A stretch of 56,423 nucleotides of DNA from Alloalcanivorax venustensis ISO4 (GTDB lineage Bacteria > Pseudomonadota > Gammaproteobacteria > Pseudomonadales > Alcanivoracaceae). The DNA lies in the NCBI RefSeq assembly GCF_015356855.1, contig NZ_ARXR01000020.1:1-56423 (forward strand). Reading direction: 5' to 3'. Positions 7,784-16,603 of this stretch are shown one piece after another. A program made the position numbers and the translations under genes. The first letter of the stretch is position 1; each line of letters opens with the position of its first letter. The notes beneath the pieces were generated by a model. That model was not told where the DNA came from and searched no databases. It saw only the letters and a list, made by a program, of their open reading frames with translations.

Positions 7784-10369
7784 TCAGCCTTTGCGGAACA
7801 CCATCTCACTGCCGGCGACATCCACTTCGATGGTGTCGCCGGGGCCGAACTCACCCTTGAGCAACGCCTGGGCAAGCGGGTTTTCCAGCTGCTGCTGGAT
7901 CGCCCGTTTCAGCGGCCGGGCGCCGTAGACCGGATCGAAACCGGCCTCCACCAGCTTCTCCAGCGCCTTGTCCGACAGCCGCAGCCCCATATCCCGGTCC
8001 ACCAGCCGCTGACGCAGGTAGTCGAGCTGGATCGCGGCGATGCCCTTGAGCTGATCCCGGGCCAGGGGGTGGAACACCACTGTCTCGTCCACGCGGTTGA
8101 TGAACTCGGGCCGGAAGTGCTGGCCGACCACCTCCATCACCGCGTCTTTCATGGCGTCGTAGTCGCCCTCGCCGGCCATGCGCTGGATCAGATCGGAGCC
8201 CAGGTTGGAGGTCATCACCACCACCGTGTTGCGGAAGTCCACGGTGCGGCCCTGGCCGTCCGTGAGACGGCCGTCCTCAAGCACCTGCAGCAGGATGTTG
8301 AAGACGTCCGGGTGGGCTTTCTCCACCTCGTCGAGCAGCAACACCGAGTAAGGCTTACGCCGCACCGCTTCGGTGAGGTAGCCGCCCTCTTCATAGCCCA
8401 CGTAACCCGGGGGCGCGCCGATCAGCCGGGCCACGGAGTGCTTCTCCATGAACTCGGACATATCGATGCGCACCATCGCCTCTTCGGTGTCGAACAGGAA
8501 CCCGGCCAGCGCCTTGCAGAGCTCGGTCTTGCCCACCCCGGTGGGGCCCAGGAACAGGAAGCTGCCGTTCGGGCGGTTGGGGTCGGAGAGCCCGGCCCGT
8601 GAGCGGCGCACCGCGTTGGACACCGCGGTCACCGCCTCGTCCTGGCCGACCACCCGGGCGTGCAGCGCCTCTTCCATGCGCAGCAGCTTGTCGCGCTCGC
8701 CTTCCAGCATCTTGGACACCGGAATGCCGGTCCACTTGGAGACTACTTCGGCCACCTCTTCCTCGGTGACCTTGTTGCGCAGCAGCTTGGTTTCCACCTG
8801 GGCGGACTCTTCCGCCTCCTGGGCGGTCTGCACCTTCTTCTCCAGATCCGGGATCACCCCGTATTGCAGCTCGGACATGCGGCTCAGGTCGCCGGCGCGG
8901 CGCGCCTGCTCCATGTCCACCCGGGCCTGTTCCAGCTCCGCCTTGTACTGCTGGGCGCCCTGCAGGGCCGCCTTCTCGGCGTTCCAGATTTCCTCCAGGT
9001 CGGCGTACTCTTTTTCCAGCGCGCCGATGTCGTCCTGCAGTTTGTCGAGCCGCTTCTTGCTGGCCTCGTCGTCTTCCTTACGCAGCGCCTCACGCTCCAT
9101 CTTGAGCTGGATCAGGCGACGGTCGAGACGGTCCATTTCCTCGGGCATGGAGTCGATCTCCATGCGGATACGGCTGGCCGCCTCGTCGATCAGGTCGATG
9201 GCCTTGTCCGGCAACTGCCGGTCGGTGATGTAGCGGTGGCTGAGCCGGGCGGCGGCGATGATCGCGCCGTCGGTGATGTCCACGCCGTGGTGCACCTCGT
9301 AGCGCTCTTTCAGGCCACGCAGGATGGCGATGGTGTCCTCCACCGAGGGCTGGTCCACCTGCACCTTCTGGAAGCGCCGCTCCAGTGCCGCGTCCTTTTC
9401 AATGTGCTGGCGGTACTCGTCCAGGGTGGTGGCGCCCACGCAGTGCAGTTCGCCCCGGGCCAGCGCCGGCTTGAGCATGTTGCCGGCGTCCATGGCGCCG
9501 TCGGCCTTGCCGGCACCGACCATGGTGTGCAGCTCGTCGACGAACAGAATGATGCGCCCTTCCTGCTTGGCGAGTTCATTCAGCACCGCTTTCAAGCGTT
9601 CCTCGAACTCGCCGCGATACTTGGCGCCGGCGATCAGCGCCGCCATGTCCAGGGCCAGCACGCGCTTATCCTTGAGCCCTTCCGGCACCTCGCCGTTAAC
9701 GATGCGCTGGGCCAGCCCCTCGACGATGGCGGTCTTGCCGACGCCGGGCTCGCCGATCAGCACCGGGTTGTTCTTGGTGCGGCGCTGCAGCACCTGGATG
9801 GTGCGGCGAATCTCATCATCGCGACCGATCACCGGATCCAGCTTGCCGCTCTCGGCCCGCTCGGTGAGATCCTGGGTGTACTTCTTCAGCGCTTCCATCT
9901 TGTCTTCCGCGTTGGGGTCGGTGACCGCTTCACCGCCGCGGACTTCCTGGATTTTCTCCGCCAGCACCTTCTTCTTGATGCCGGCGTTCTTGAACAGCTT
10001 GCCCAGTTCCCCGCCGTCGTCGCAGGCCGCCAGCAACAGCGCCTCGGTGGACACGTACTGATCGCCACGCTGCTGGGCCTCGCGGTCCGCCAGGTTGAGC
10101 AGCCGCGCCAAACCCTGGGACAGCTGCACGTCACCGTTGAACTGTCCCACCGTCGGCAGTTTATCCATGGCCATTTTCAAGGCGGTGATGACATCCGCCG
10201 GGTTGGCGCCGGCCTTCTCCAGCAACGGCGCCGCCACCCCGCCACTCTGCTGCAGCAATGCCAACAGTAAGTGCACCGGTTCGATCGCACTGTGGCTCTG
10301 GCCCACGGCCAGGGATTGGGCTTCGCCCAACGCTTCCTGCAAGCGCGCGGTAAATTTGTCCATTCGCAT
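7784..10369 (-). CDS. clpB: ATP-dependent disaggregase ClpB
   Basis: An 861-residue AAA+ chaperone that, with DnaK, pulls aggregated proteins apart after heat stress. Order of parts: N-domain (about 1-145), first AAA+ module with Walker [10 protein letters not shown], the M-domain coiled coil (about 400-520), second AAA+ module with Walker [11 protein letters not shown] and sensor [10 protein letters not shown], and the C-terminal domain. Length is that of full-length ClpB. There is no internal ClpP-binding loop, as expected. The start ATG at 10369 is preceded by GGAGAG. A sigma-32-like promoter lies about 80 bases upstream. The gene converges on the DUF4124 gene with zero spacing. Confidence 0.97.
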   Translation of the reverse strand: MRMDKFTARLQEALGEAQSLAVGQSHSAIEPVHLLLALLQQSGGVAAPLLEKAGANPADVITALKMAMDKLPTVGQFNGDVQLSQGLARLLNLADREAQQRGDQYVSTEALLLAACDDGGELGKLFKNAGIKKKVLAEKIQEVRGGEAVTDPNAEDKMEALKKYTQDLTERAESGKLDPVIGRDDEIRRTIQVLQRRTKNNPVLIGEPGVGKTAIVEGLAQRIVNGEVPEGLKDKRVLALDMAALIAGAKYRGEFEERLKAVLNELAKQEGRIILFVDELHTMVGAGKADGAMDAGNMLKPALARGELHCVGATTLDEYRQHIEKDAALERRFQKVQVDQPSVEDTIAILRGLKERYEVHHGVDITDGAIIAAARLSHRYITDRQLPDKAIDLIDEAASRIRMEIDSMPEEMDRLDRRLIQLKMEREALRKEDDEASKKRLDKLQDDIGALEKEYADLEEIWNAEKAALQGAQQYKAELEQARVDMEQARRAGDLSRMSELQYGVIPDLEKKVQTAQEAEESAQVETKLLRNKVTEEEVAEVVSKWTGIPVSKMLEGERDKLLRMEEALHARVVGQDEAVTAVSNAVRRSRAGLSDPNRPNGSFLFLGPTGVGKTELCKALAGFLFDTEEAMVRIDMSEFMEKHSVARLIGAPPGYVGYEEGGYLTEAVRRKPYSVLLLDEVEKAHPDVFNILLQVLEDGRLTDGQGRTVDFRNTVVVMTSNLGSDLIQRMAGEGDYDAMKDAVMEVVGQHFRPEFINRVDETVVFHPLARDQLKGIAAIQLDYLRQRLVDRDMGLRLSDKALEKLVEAGFDPVYGARPLKRAIQQQLENPLAQALLKGEFGPGDTIEVDVAGSEMVFRKG

Positions 10370-10450
10370 TTTCCACTCTCCTGATCACGCCTAACGGCCG
10401 GCCCGGACCACGGCACCGGCGCGTTATCGGTTGTTTAAAAACTGAGCTTT

Positions 10451-10479
10451 AAATGCGGACTGACGTGAAGCGATTCAAG
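10451..10479 (-). promoter_or_regulatory. Heat-shock (sigma-32) promoter of clpB
   Basis: Minus strand: CTTGAA (10479-10474), a 15-bp spacer, then CCGCATTT (10458-10451). The sigma-32 consensus is CTTGAAA, 11-16 bp, CCCCATNT, so the match is close. It lies 82 bases upstream of the clpB start, and clpB is a standard sigma-32 target. Confidence 0.75.
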
Positions 10480-10498
10480 AGGGGATTGTTGATCTGGA

Positions 10499-11254
10499 TC
10501 AAGCCGGGGCGGGTTCCAGCCACACCATGGTGGCAAAGCGGCCGGTCTGGCCTTCGGCGCGGTAAGAGTAGAAGTGGACCGGATCACTGGCGGTGCAGTG
10601 GTCGCCCCCCGCCACCTCGAACACACCGGCGGCGTTCAGCGCCAGCGTGGCGGCGTGGGCCAGGGAGAAGCGCCAATGGTTGGGCTGGCTGTCGCGGCTG
10701 AAGGCGGCCTGATACTCCGGCCCCAGAGACACAAAGGCACGGTGCACGTCCTCGCCCACCTGGTAGGCGCGCGCGGAGATCGCCGGGCCCAGCCAGGCGG
10801 ACAGCGGCTCACCGCCGGGCGCCAGCGTTGCCACCGCCCGGCCCAGGATACCGCCGTGCAGGCCGCGCCAGCCGGCATGCACCGCCGCCACCGCGCTGCC
10901 GTCCTGGCGTGCCAGCAGTACCGGCAGGCAGTCGGCGGTAAGTACCACGCAGGGCCAGCCCGGTTCGCCGGTCCAGACCCCGTCGGCGCGGGTGTCGCCG
11001 TCGCCGGCCTGGATGATGCGGTCGCCGTGGACCTGCTCCAGCCAGGCCGGCGGATGGTCCACCGCCAGCATCTTGTGCACATGGCGGCGGGCCTGCTCCA
11101 CCCGCGCCGGGTCGTCGCCGCAGTTCATGCCCAGGTTGAAACCGTGCCACGGCGGCGGCGAGTGACGCCCCAGACGGGTGGTCACCAGAGCGCGAACCCG
11201 GGGATGGGGCTGCCAGTCGGGCCGCAGCCACTGGCTGATATCGGGAAGGGTCAT
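10499..11254 (-). CDS. pgeF: Multicopper-like (laccase-domain) purine nucleoside phosphorylase family, YfiH/PgeF
   Basis: A 251-residue member of the YfiH family (DUF152, Pfam Cu-oxidase_4), described as a polyphenol oxidase, a purine nucleoside phosphorylase and a peptidoglycan-editing enzyme. Visible motifs are WLEQVHGD (zinc/active-site histidine), TADCLPVLL (cysteine ligand) and VHAGWRGL (second histidine), in the family order. The start ATG overlaps the rluD stop as ATGA, so the two are translationally coupled. The rluD-yfiH pairing is widespread. It sits between rluD and clpB, as in Pseudomonas. Exact physiological substrate is uncertain. Confidence 0.92.
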   Translation of the reverse strand: MTLPDISQWLRPDWQPHPRVRALVTTRLGRHSPPPWHGFNLGMNCGDDPARVEQARRHVHKMLAVDHPPAWLEQVHGDRIIQAGDGDTRADGVWTGEPGWPCVVLTADCLPVLLARQDGSAVAAVHAGWRGLHGGILGRAVATLAPGGEPLSAWLGPAISARAYQVGEDVHRAFVSLGPEYQAAFSRDSQPNHWRFSLAHAATLALNAAGVFEVAGGDHCTASDPVHFYSYRAEGQTGRFATMVWLEPAPA

Positions 11255-12222
11255 TGTGCCTCCCGGTCCGCCTCCAGGACCTGAATCAGGGTCTGGAAAT
11301 CCTCGGGCAGGGGCGCCTCGAATTCCATGTACTCGCCGCTGGCCGGGTGCACCAGCCCGAGCTTGAAGGCGTGCAGAGCCTGGCGGCGGAACCCGCGCAG
11401 GGCCTCGCGCAGCGCCTCGGTGGCGCCGGCGGGCTGCTTGAGCCGGCCGCCGTAAAGCGGGTCGCCCACCAGCGGATAACGGCGGTGGGCCAGATGCACG
11501 CGGATCTGGTGGGTGCGGCCGGTTTCCAGGCGCACCTGCACGCGGGTGTGGGCCCGGTAGCGGTCCAGCACCCGGTAGTGGGTGACCGCCGGTTTGCCGC
11601 CGTGGGTCACCACCGCCTGGCGCTTGCGGTCCACCGGGTGCCGGCCCATGGGCGCGTCCACGGTGCCGCCGCCGGTCATCACGCCCATGGCGATGGCCTG
11701 GTACTCCCGGTACAGGCTCTTGTCCTGCAGCTGCGCCACCAGCCCGGTGTGCGCCTCCACGGAGCGCGCGACCACCATCAGGCCGGTGGTGTCCCGGTCC
11801 AGGCGGTGGACGATGCCGGCCCGGGGCAGGCTGGACAGGCGGTCGTCCAGGTGCAGCAGGCCGTTGAGCAGGGTGCCGTCGGCGTGGCCGGCGGCCGGGT
11901 GCACCACCAGGCCGGCGGGTTTGTTGATCACGATCAGGTCCTGATCCTGATAAATCACCGGCAATTCAATGGCTTCCGGCTGATCGTCGATTTCCGGGGC
12001 CAGTTCCACCGCCAGGGTCAGCGCCTCGCCGCCCAGCAGCTTGTCCTTGGGCCGCGCGGCGCGCCCGTTCACCGTCAGCACGCCTTCTTTGATCCAGTTC
12101 TGCAGGCGCGACCGGGAGAAGCCGTCGAACAATTCGGCGGCCGCCTGGTCCAGCCGGATACCGGCGTATTGCGCATCAACCTGCTCAGTGCGCTGAATTT
12201 TCTCACCGCCAAGATGTCCCAT
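11251..12222 (-). CDS. rluD: 23S rRNA pseudouridine synthase (1911/1915/1917)
   Basis: A 323-residue pseudouridine synthase that modifies helix 69 of 23S rRNA. The N-terminal S4 RNA-binding domain (AGIRLDQAAAELF, then RSRLQNWIKEGVLTVNG) is followed by the catalytic domain, with motif HRLDRDTTGLMVVA containing the catalytic aspartate, and QIRVHLAHRRYPLVGDPLYG near the end. I chose the ATG at 12222. The reading frame extends open to 12882, but that extension lies antisense to bamD and has no family similarity. The divergent rluD-bamD arrangement is conserved in gammaproteobacteria. Confidence 0.95.
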   Translation of the reverse strand: MGHLGGEKIQRTEQVDAQYAGIRLDQAAAELFDGFSRSRLQNWIKEGVLTVNGRAARPKDKLLGGEALTLAVELAPEIDDQPEAIELPVIYQDQDLIVINKPAGLVVHPAAGHADGTLLNGLLHLDDRLSSLPRAGIVHRLDRDTTGLMVVARSVEAHTGLVAQLQDKSLYREYQAIAMGVMTGGGTVDAPMGRHPVDRKRQAVVTHGGKPAVTHYRVLDRYRAHTRVQVRLETGRTHQIRVHLAHRRYPLVGDPLYGGRLKQPAGATEALREALRGFRRQALHAFKLGLVHPASGEYMEFEAPLPEDFQTLIQVLEADREAQ

Positions 12223-12279
12223 GGTCCGACCTGTGCGTAGAATAGGCGCACCATTGTACCCTGTCGCACCGAGGATAAA

Positions 12280-13098
12280 ATGCCACGATTGCTTTCGACC
12301 CTGTTGATCGCCGCGCTGCTCAGCGCCTGCGCCAGCAAACCTGACGAGGCCCCGGAGCGCACCGAAGCGGAACAGTACCGCGAAGCCCGCGAGTCCATGG
12401 AGTCGAATAACTACGTGACCGCCGTGGACCGGCTCAAGGAGCTGGAGGCCCGTTTCCCCTACGGCCGCTACGCGGAGCAGGCGCAACTGGAGCTGATCTA
12501 CTCCCAGTTCCGCCTTCAGGATTACCCGCAAACCGTGGTCGCCGCCCAGCGTTTCATGCGCAGCTACCCGGCCCACCCGCGCCTGGACTACGCGCTCTAC
12601 ATGCGCGGCCTGGCCAATTTCTACATGGAACGGGGTTTCTTCGATTCCATGATGAACACCGACAAGTCCGCCCGCGACCTGTCGTCCGCGCGCGACGCCT
12701 TCGAGGATTTCGAGCGCCTGGTGACCCGCTTCCCGGACAGCGAGTACAGCGAGGACGCCCGCGCCCGCATGGTGTTCATCCGCAATGAATTCGCCCGCCA
12801 CGAGTTGCACGCGGCCCGTTACTACGCCCGCCGGGGCGCCTACATTGCCGCCATCGGGCGCGCCCAGTACGTGGTGCAGCACTACCAGCAGACGCCGCTG
12901 GTGCCGGAAGCCCTGGCCATCATGGTGAAAGGCTACGAGCGCCTGGACCGCCCGGCGCTGGCGGATAAAAGCCGCCGCATCCTGGCCACCAACTGGCCGG
13001 ACAGCGAATTCCTGGAAGACGACGACCAGGTGGATCTGGCCTGGTGGCCGAACGAGAACAAGGGCCTGCTGAGCCTGCTCACGTTCGACCTGCTTTAA
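12280..13098 (+). CDS. bamD: Outer-membrane assembly lipoprotein BamD
   Basis: A 272-residue lipoprotein, an essential part of the BAM complex that inserts beta-barrel proteins into the outer membrane. The signal peptide ends in the lipobox LLSAC (lipidated cysteine at residue 17). The mature part is made of TPR-like repeats (for example NYVTAVDRLKELEARFPYG and ARDAFEDFERLVTRFPDSEY), the hallmark of the ComL/YfiO family. Start and length are typical. It faces nadE with a six-base gap and no visible terminator. Confidence 0.95.
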   Translation: MPRLLSTLLIAALLSACASKPDEAPERTEAEQYREARESMESNNYVTAVDRLKELEARFPYGRYAEQAQLELIYSQFRLQDYPQTVVAAQRFMRSYPAHPRLDYALYMRGLANFYMERGFFDSMMNTDKSARDLSSARDAFEDFERLVTRFPDSEYSEDARARMVFIRNEFARHELHAARYYARRGAYIAAIGRAQYVVQHYQQTPLVPEALAIMVKGYERLDRPALADKSRRILATNWPDSEFLEDDDQVDLAWWPNENKGLLSLLTFDLL

Positions 13099-13104
13099 CC
13101 GCTG

Positions 13105-14730
13105 TCAGTCCCCCGGTCGCCAGCCGTTGGTGATCGGGTAGCGGCGATCCTTACCGAAGGCGCGGCGGCTGACCCGCGGCCCCACCGCCGCCTGACGCCG
13201 CTTGTATTCGTTGCGGTCGGTGAGCTTGACCACCCGGTACACGGTGTCGCGGTCAAAGCCGTCGCGAATCACCGCCTCGGCGCTCATGTCCTGTTCCACG
13301 TAGCGTTCCAGAATGGCGTCCAGCTCGTCGTAACCTGGCAGCGAATCCGAATCCACCTGATCCGGCGCCAGCTCCGCCGACGGCGGCCGGGTGATCACCC
13401 GCTCGGGGATAATCTCACTGCCCGCCTTCTGGTTGCGCCAGCGCGCCACCCGGTACACCCAGGTCTTGAACACGTCCTTAAGCACCGAGAAACCGCCGGC
13501 CATATCGCCGTAGAGGGTGGCGTAGCCCACCGCCATCTCACTCTTGTTGCCGGTGGTCAGCACCACCGACCCGTTCTTGTTGGACAGCGCCATCAGCAAC
13601 ACGCCACGGCAGCGCGCCTGCAGGTTTTCCTCGGTGGTGTCCGGCTGGTGGTCGGCGAACGCCTCCTCGAGGATCGACATGAAGCCGTTGAAGGCCGGCT
13701 CGATGGGCAGCGACCGGTAGTGCACCCGCAGTGCCTTGGCCTGCTGCTCCGCGTCTTCGATGCTGATGTCGGCGGTATAGCGGAACGGCATCATCACCGC
13801 CTCCACCCGGTCCGGGCCGAGAGCGTCCACCGCCACCGCCAGGGTCAGGGCGGAATCGATGCCCCCGGACAAGCCCAGCAGCGCGCCCTTGAAGCCGTTC
13901 TTGTTGACGTAGTCACGGGTTGCCAGCACCAGGGCCCGGTACAGGCTTTCCTCGTCTTCCGGCACCGGCAGCACTTCACCGCGCACTTTCAGCGCGCCGC
14001 CTTCGCGGCCCAGGTCCACCGGGACCAGCGCTTCCTCGAAGCTGGCGCCCTGCACACAGACACCGGCTTCGCCGTCCACCACGAAGGAGGCGCCGTCGAA
14101 AACCAGCTCGTCCTGACCGCCCACCAGATTGCAGTAAAGCACCGGCAGACCGGTTTCCCGGGCGCGGGCGCAGACCTGGTCGCGGCGCTCACCGGGCTTG
14201 CCGGCGCGGAACGGCGACGCATTCAGGTTGACGATGCAGGTGGCGCCGTCGCGGGCGGCCTGGGCCGCCGGCCCCTCGAACCAGATGTCCTCGCAAATGG
14301 TGATGGCCAGGCGCTCCCTGCCCAACTCGAACACACAGCTTTGATCTCCGGGCTGGAAGTAACGCTTTTCATCGAAAACCCGGTAATTGGGCAGGCACTG
14401 CTTGAAATACTCATGCCGGGGGCGGCTGTCCCCCGGGAACAGGACGCCGGCGGCATTGCGGCGCACGCCATTACGCACCGCCGGATAGCCCAGCACCACC
14501 GGTACCTCGATACGTTCGCCGATGTGCGCCAGCGCGTCGTCGACGCGGCCGTTCAGGCTGGGGCGCAACAACAGGTCTTCCGGCGGGTAGCCGGTGAGCA
14601 CCAGTTCGGGGAACACCACCAACTCGGCGCCCAGCAAATTGCGCGCCTCACGAGCGGCGGCCACCACCGCATCCGCGTTGCCCTCGATATCCCCGACCAG
14701 CGGGTTGCGCTGGGCCATCACTACTCGCAT
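13105..14730 (-). CDS. nadE: Glutamine-dependent NAD+ synthetase
   Basis: A 541-residue two-domain enzyme making NAD+ from deamido-NAD+ with glutamine as nitrogen source. The N-terminal nitrilase-like glutaminase domain shows the Glu-Lys-Cys triad segments: VVFPELVLTGYPPEDLL (Glu), a lysine region near YFKQCLPNY, and ITICEDIWFEG (Cys). The C-terminal synthetase domain has the ATP-pyrophosphatase P-loop GLSGGIDSALTLAVA and the TTGNKSEMAVGYATLYGDM motif. The ATG at 14730 (MRVVMAQRNPLVGDIEGN) is the family start; the longer frame to 15048 runs antisense to the next gene. Ammonia-only NadE would lack the first 280 residues. Confidence 0.95.
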   Translation of the reverse strand: MRVVMAQRNPLVGDIEGNADAVVAAAREARNLLGAELVVFPELVLTGYPPEDLLLRPSLNGRVDDALAHIGERIEVPVVLGYPAVRNGVRRNAAGVLFPGDSRPRHEYFKQCLPNYRVFDEKRYFQPGDQSCVFELGRERLAITICEDIWFEGPAAQAARDGATCIVNLNASPFRAGKPGERRDQVCARARETGLPVLYCNLVGGQDELVFDGASFVVDGEAGVCVQGASFEEALVPVDLGREGGALKVRGEVLPVPEDEESLYRALVLATRDYVNKNGFKGALLGLSGGIDSALTLAVAVDALGPDRVEAVMMPFRYTADISIEDAEQQAKALRVHYRSLPIEPAFNGFMSILEEAFADHQPDTTEENLQARCRGVLLMALSNKNGSVVLTTGNKSEMAVGYATLYGDMAGGFSVLKDVFKTWVYRVARWRNQKAGSEIIPERVITRPPSAELAPDQVDSDSLPGYDELDAILERYVEQDMSAEAVIRDGFDRDTVYRVVKLTDRNEYKRRQAAVGPRVSRRAFGKDRRYPITNGWRPGD

Positions 14731-14808
14731 ATCACCAGCCTTTTCTCCATGGAGCGCTGATTGTACTCTGTAGCCGCCTGCCCTTGCACAGGCGTCGGGG
14801 AGATCCTT

Positions 14809-15057
14809 ATGGGGCTGATACGGCTGCTTATCATAGCGGCTCTGATTTATCTGGTTTGGCGGGTCGTGAAAGGCCTGCTGGGTGAACGCCGCCGGCATGA
14901 CGACCCGGCCGACGGGCCGGCTTCGCTCAGCCAGAAGATGGTCAAGTGCCGGCAATGCGGCGTGCATGTGCCGGAAAACGAAGCGTTCCAACACAACAAC
15001 ATGGCGTTCTGCAGCCAGGACCATCAGCGCCAATACCTGGAGCACCATGAGCCCTAG
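14809..15057 (+). CDS. PP0621-like small membrane protein with Cys motif
   Basis: An 82-residue protein: one N-terminal transmembrane helix (LIRLLIIAALIYLVWRVVKG), a charged linker, and a C-terminal metal-ribbon-like domain with CRQCGVHVPENEAF and a later FCSQDH. This architecture is that of the PP0621-type proteins found next to pilS in Pseudomonas; function is unknown. The ATG at 14809 fits the membrane helix at the N-terminus. Its last codons overlap the pilS start by 11 bases, so the two are probably cotranscribed. Confidence 0.85.
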   Translation: MGLIRLLIIAALIYLVWRVVKGLLGERRRHDDPADGPASLSQKMVKCRQCGVHVPENEAFQHNNMAFCSQDHQRQYLEHHEP

Positions 15058-16603
15058 CCAGAGCTGGACACCAAGCCGTATCTACAACCTCTACCGCATC
15101 ACCATCGCCACGGTGCTGCTGACGCTGTTCTATGTGAGCGAGCAGCGGCTGATCGGCCAGTACATGCCGGCTCTGTTCGAAGGCACGGTGTCGGGCTATC
15201 TGCTGCTGACGCTGGTGTCCTCGGCGATGGATTACAGCGAGCGGCTGCGCAAGCCGGGCTTCGCGCAGCCGCTGGCGCTGGTTATCGATGTGCTGGTGCT
15301 GGGTCTGGTGGTGCACGCCAACGGCGGCCTGGAAGGCGGCCTGGCGGTGCTGCTGCTGGTCAACGTGGCCGCCGGCAATATTCTGTTGCGCGGCCGCATG
15401 GGTTTCCTGATCGCCGCGCTGGCCACACTGACGGTGATGTTCGAGCAGTTCTACTTCGCCACCCAGACCGGCGACAAGGACCCGTTCCAGCTCACCGAGG
15501 CGGGCCTGCTGGGCATCGCCTTCTTCATGGTGTCGCTGATCATCCAGCAGATCGCCGAGCGGCTGGAGCGCAGCGAGTCCATCGCCGCCAGCCAGCGCGT
15601 GGCGATCGAGCGGCTGGAGGCGCTCAACCGGCAGATCGTGGCCCGCATGCGCACCGGCGTGATGGTGTTCAACAACGAGCACCGGATTCTGCAGTCCAAC
15701 CCGTCCGCGGACGGCTTTTTCGCCATCCCCATGGTCGGCCAGCATCTGCCGGCGGCGCTGGTGGAGCGGCATCAGCATTGGCGGCAGGCGCCGCACATGG
15801 CGCAGAGCCCGCTGCGGGTGTCGCGCCAGTCGCCGCAGGTGAGCGCCCGTTTCGCCGACCTGGACACCGGCCATGAGGACCTCACCCTGGTGTTCCTGGA
15901 AGACACCGCCCGCGTGGCCCAGGAAGCCCAGCAAATGAACCTGGCTTCCCTGGGCCGCCTGTCCGCCACCCTGGCCCATGAAATCCGCAACCCGTTGAGC
16001 GCCATCAGCCACGCCACCGAGCTGCTGGACGAAGACATGGAGAAGCCGGAAGACAGCCATCTTCTGGGCATTATCCGCAACCATGTGAAACGGGTGAACG
16101 GCATCATTTCCGATGTGCTGGACTTGTCCCGGCGGCCACGCAGCCAGGCGGCGCGCTTCGATGTGGCACCGGTCCTGGAGGAGGTCACCGCCAGTTGGCA
16201 CCAGCGCGGCATCCCCCGCGAGCGGTTGCGCCTGCAGCACCGCGACGAGGGCCTGGAAGTGCGCTTCGACCGCAGCCAGCTGATACAGGTGGTGGACAAC
16301 CTGATCGGCAACGCCTTCGACCATGGCGGCGCGGACTGCCGGGTGACCGTGGCCTATGGCCGCCACCCGCAGACCCGGCTGCCGTGGATCTCGGTGGCCG
16401 ATAACGGCGACGGCATCCCCGAGGACGCCGCCGCCCACCTGTTCGAACCCTTCTACACCACCAGCGACGGCGGCAACGGGCTGGGGCTGTACGTGTGCCG
16501 GCAGCTGTGCCAGGCGAACCAGGCGACCCTGGACTATGAGGACGCCCAACCCGGCGCTCGCTTTGTGCTAACCTGTGCTCACCCGGACCGACAGTTCCAA
16601 TAA
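15047..16603 (+). CDS. pilS: Type IV pilus sensor histidine kinase PilS
   Basis: A 518-residue membrane kinase of the PilS-PilR system that controls pilin transcription. About six N-terminal transmembrane helices (residues 15-180) are followed by a short PAS-like region (MRTGVMVFNNEHRILQSN), a dimerisation/phosphoacceptor helix with HEIRNPLSA (His311), and an ATPase domain with N-box NLIGNAFDHGG, DNGDGIPE and GNGLGLYV motifs. I chose the ATG at 15047, which overlaps the preceding small gene. The stop overlaps the pilR start (TAATG). In Pseudomonas PilS senses membrane pilin levels. Confidence 0.94.
   Translation: MSPSQSWTPSRIYNLYRITIATVLLTLFYVSEQRLIGQYMPALFEGTVSGYLLLTLVSSAMDYSERLRKPGFAQPLALVIDVLVLGLVVHANGGLEGGLAVLLLVNVAAGNILLRGRMGFLIAALATLTVMFEQFYFATQTGDKDPFQLTEAGLLGIAFFMVSLIIQQIAERLERSESIAASQRVAIERLEALNRQIVARMRTGVMVFNNEHRILQSNPSADGFFAIPMVGQHLPAALVERHQHWRQAPHMAQSPLRVSRQSPQVSARFADLDTGHEDLTLVFLEDTARVAQEAQQMNLASLGRLSATLAHEIRNPLSAISHATELLDEDMEKPEDSHLLGIIRNHVKRVNGIISDVLDLSRRPRSQAARFDVAPVLEEVTASWHQRGIPRERLRLQHRDEGLEVRFDRSQLIQVVDNLIGNAFDHGGADCRVTVAYGRHPQTRLPWISVADNGDGIPEDAAAHLFEPFYTTSDGGNGLGLYVCRQLCQANQATLDYEDAQPGARFVLTCAHPDRQFQ

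Noticed and set aside
7812-7843. Long hairpin near the clpB stop codon
   Set aside because: It is inside coding sequence and lacks a T-run; it may be coincidental.
8660-10270. 536-codon plus-strand frame
   Set aside because: Antisense to clpB; typical G+C-driven open frame.
12223-12882. N-terminal extension of the rluD frame
   Set aside because: It runs antisense through bamD; the RluD family starts at the ATG at 12222.
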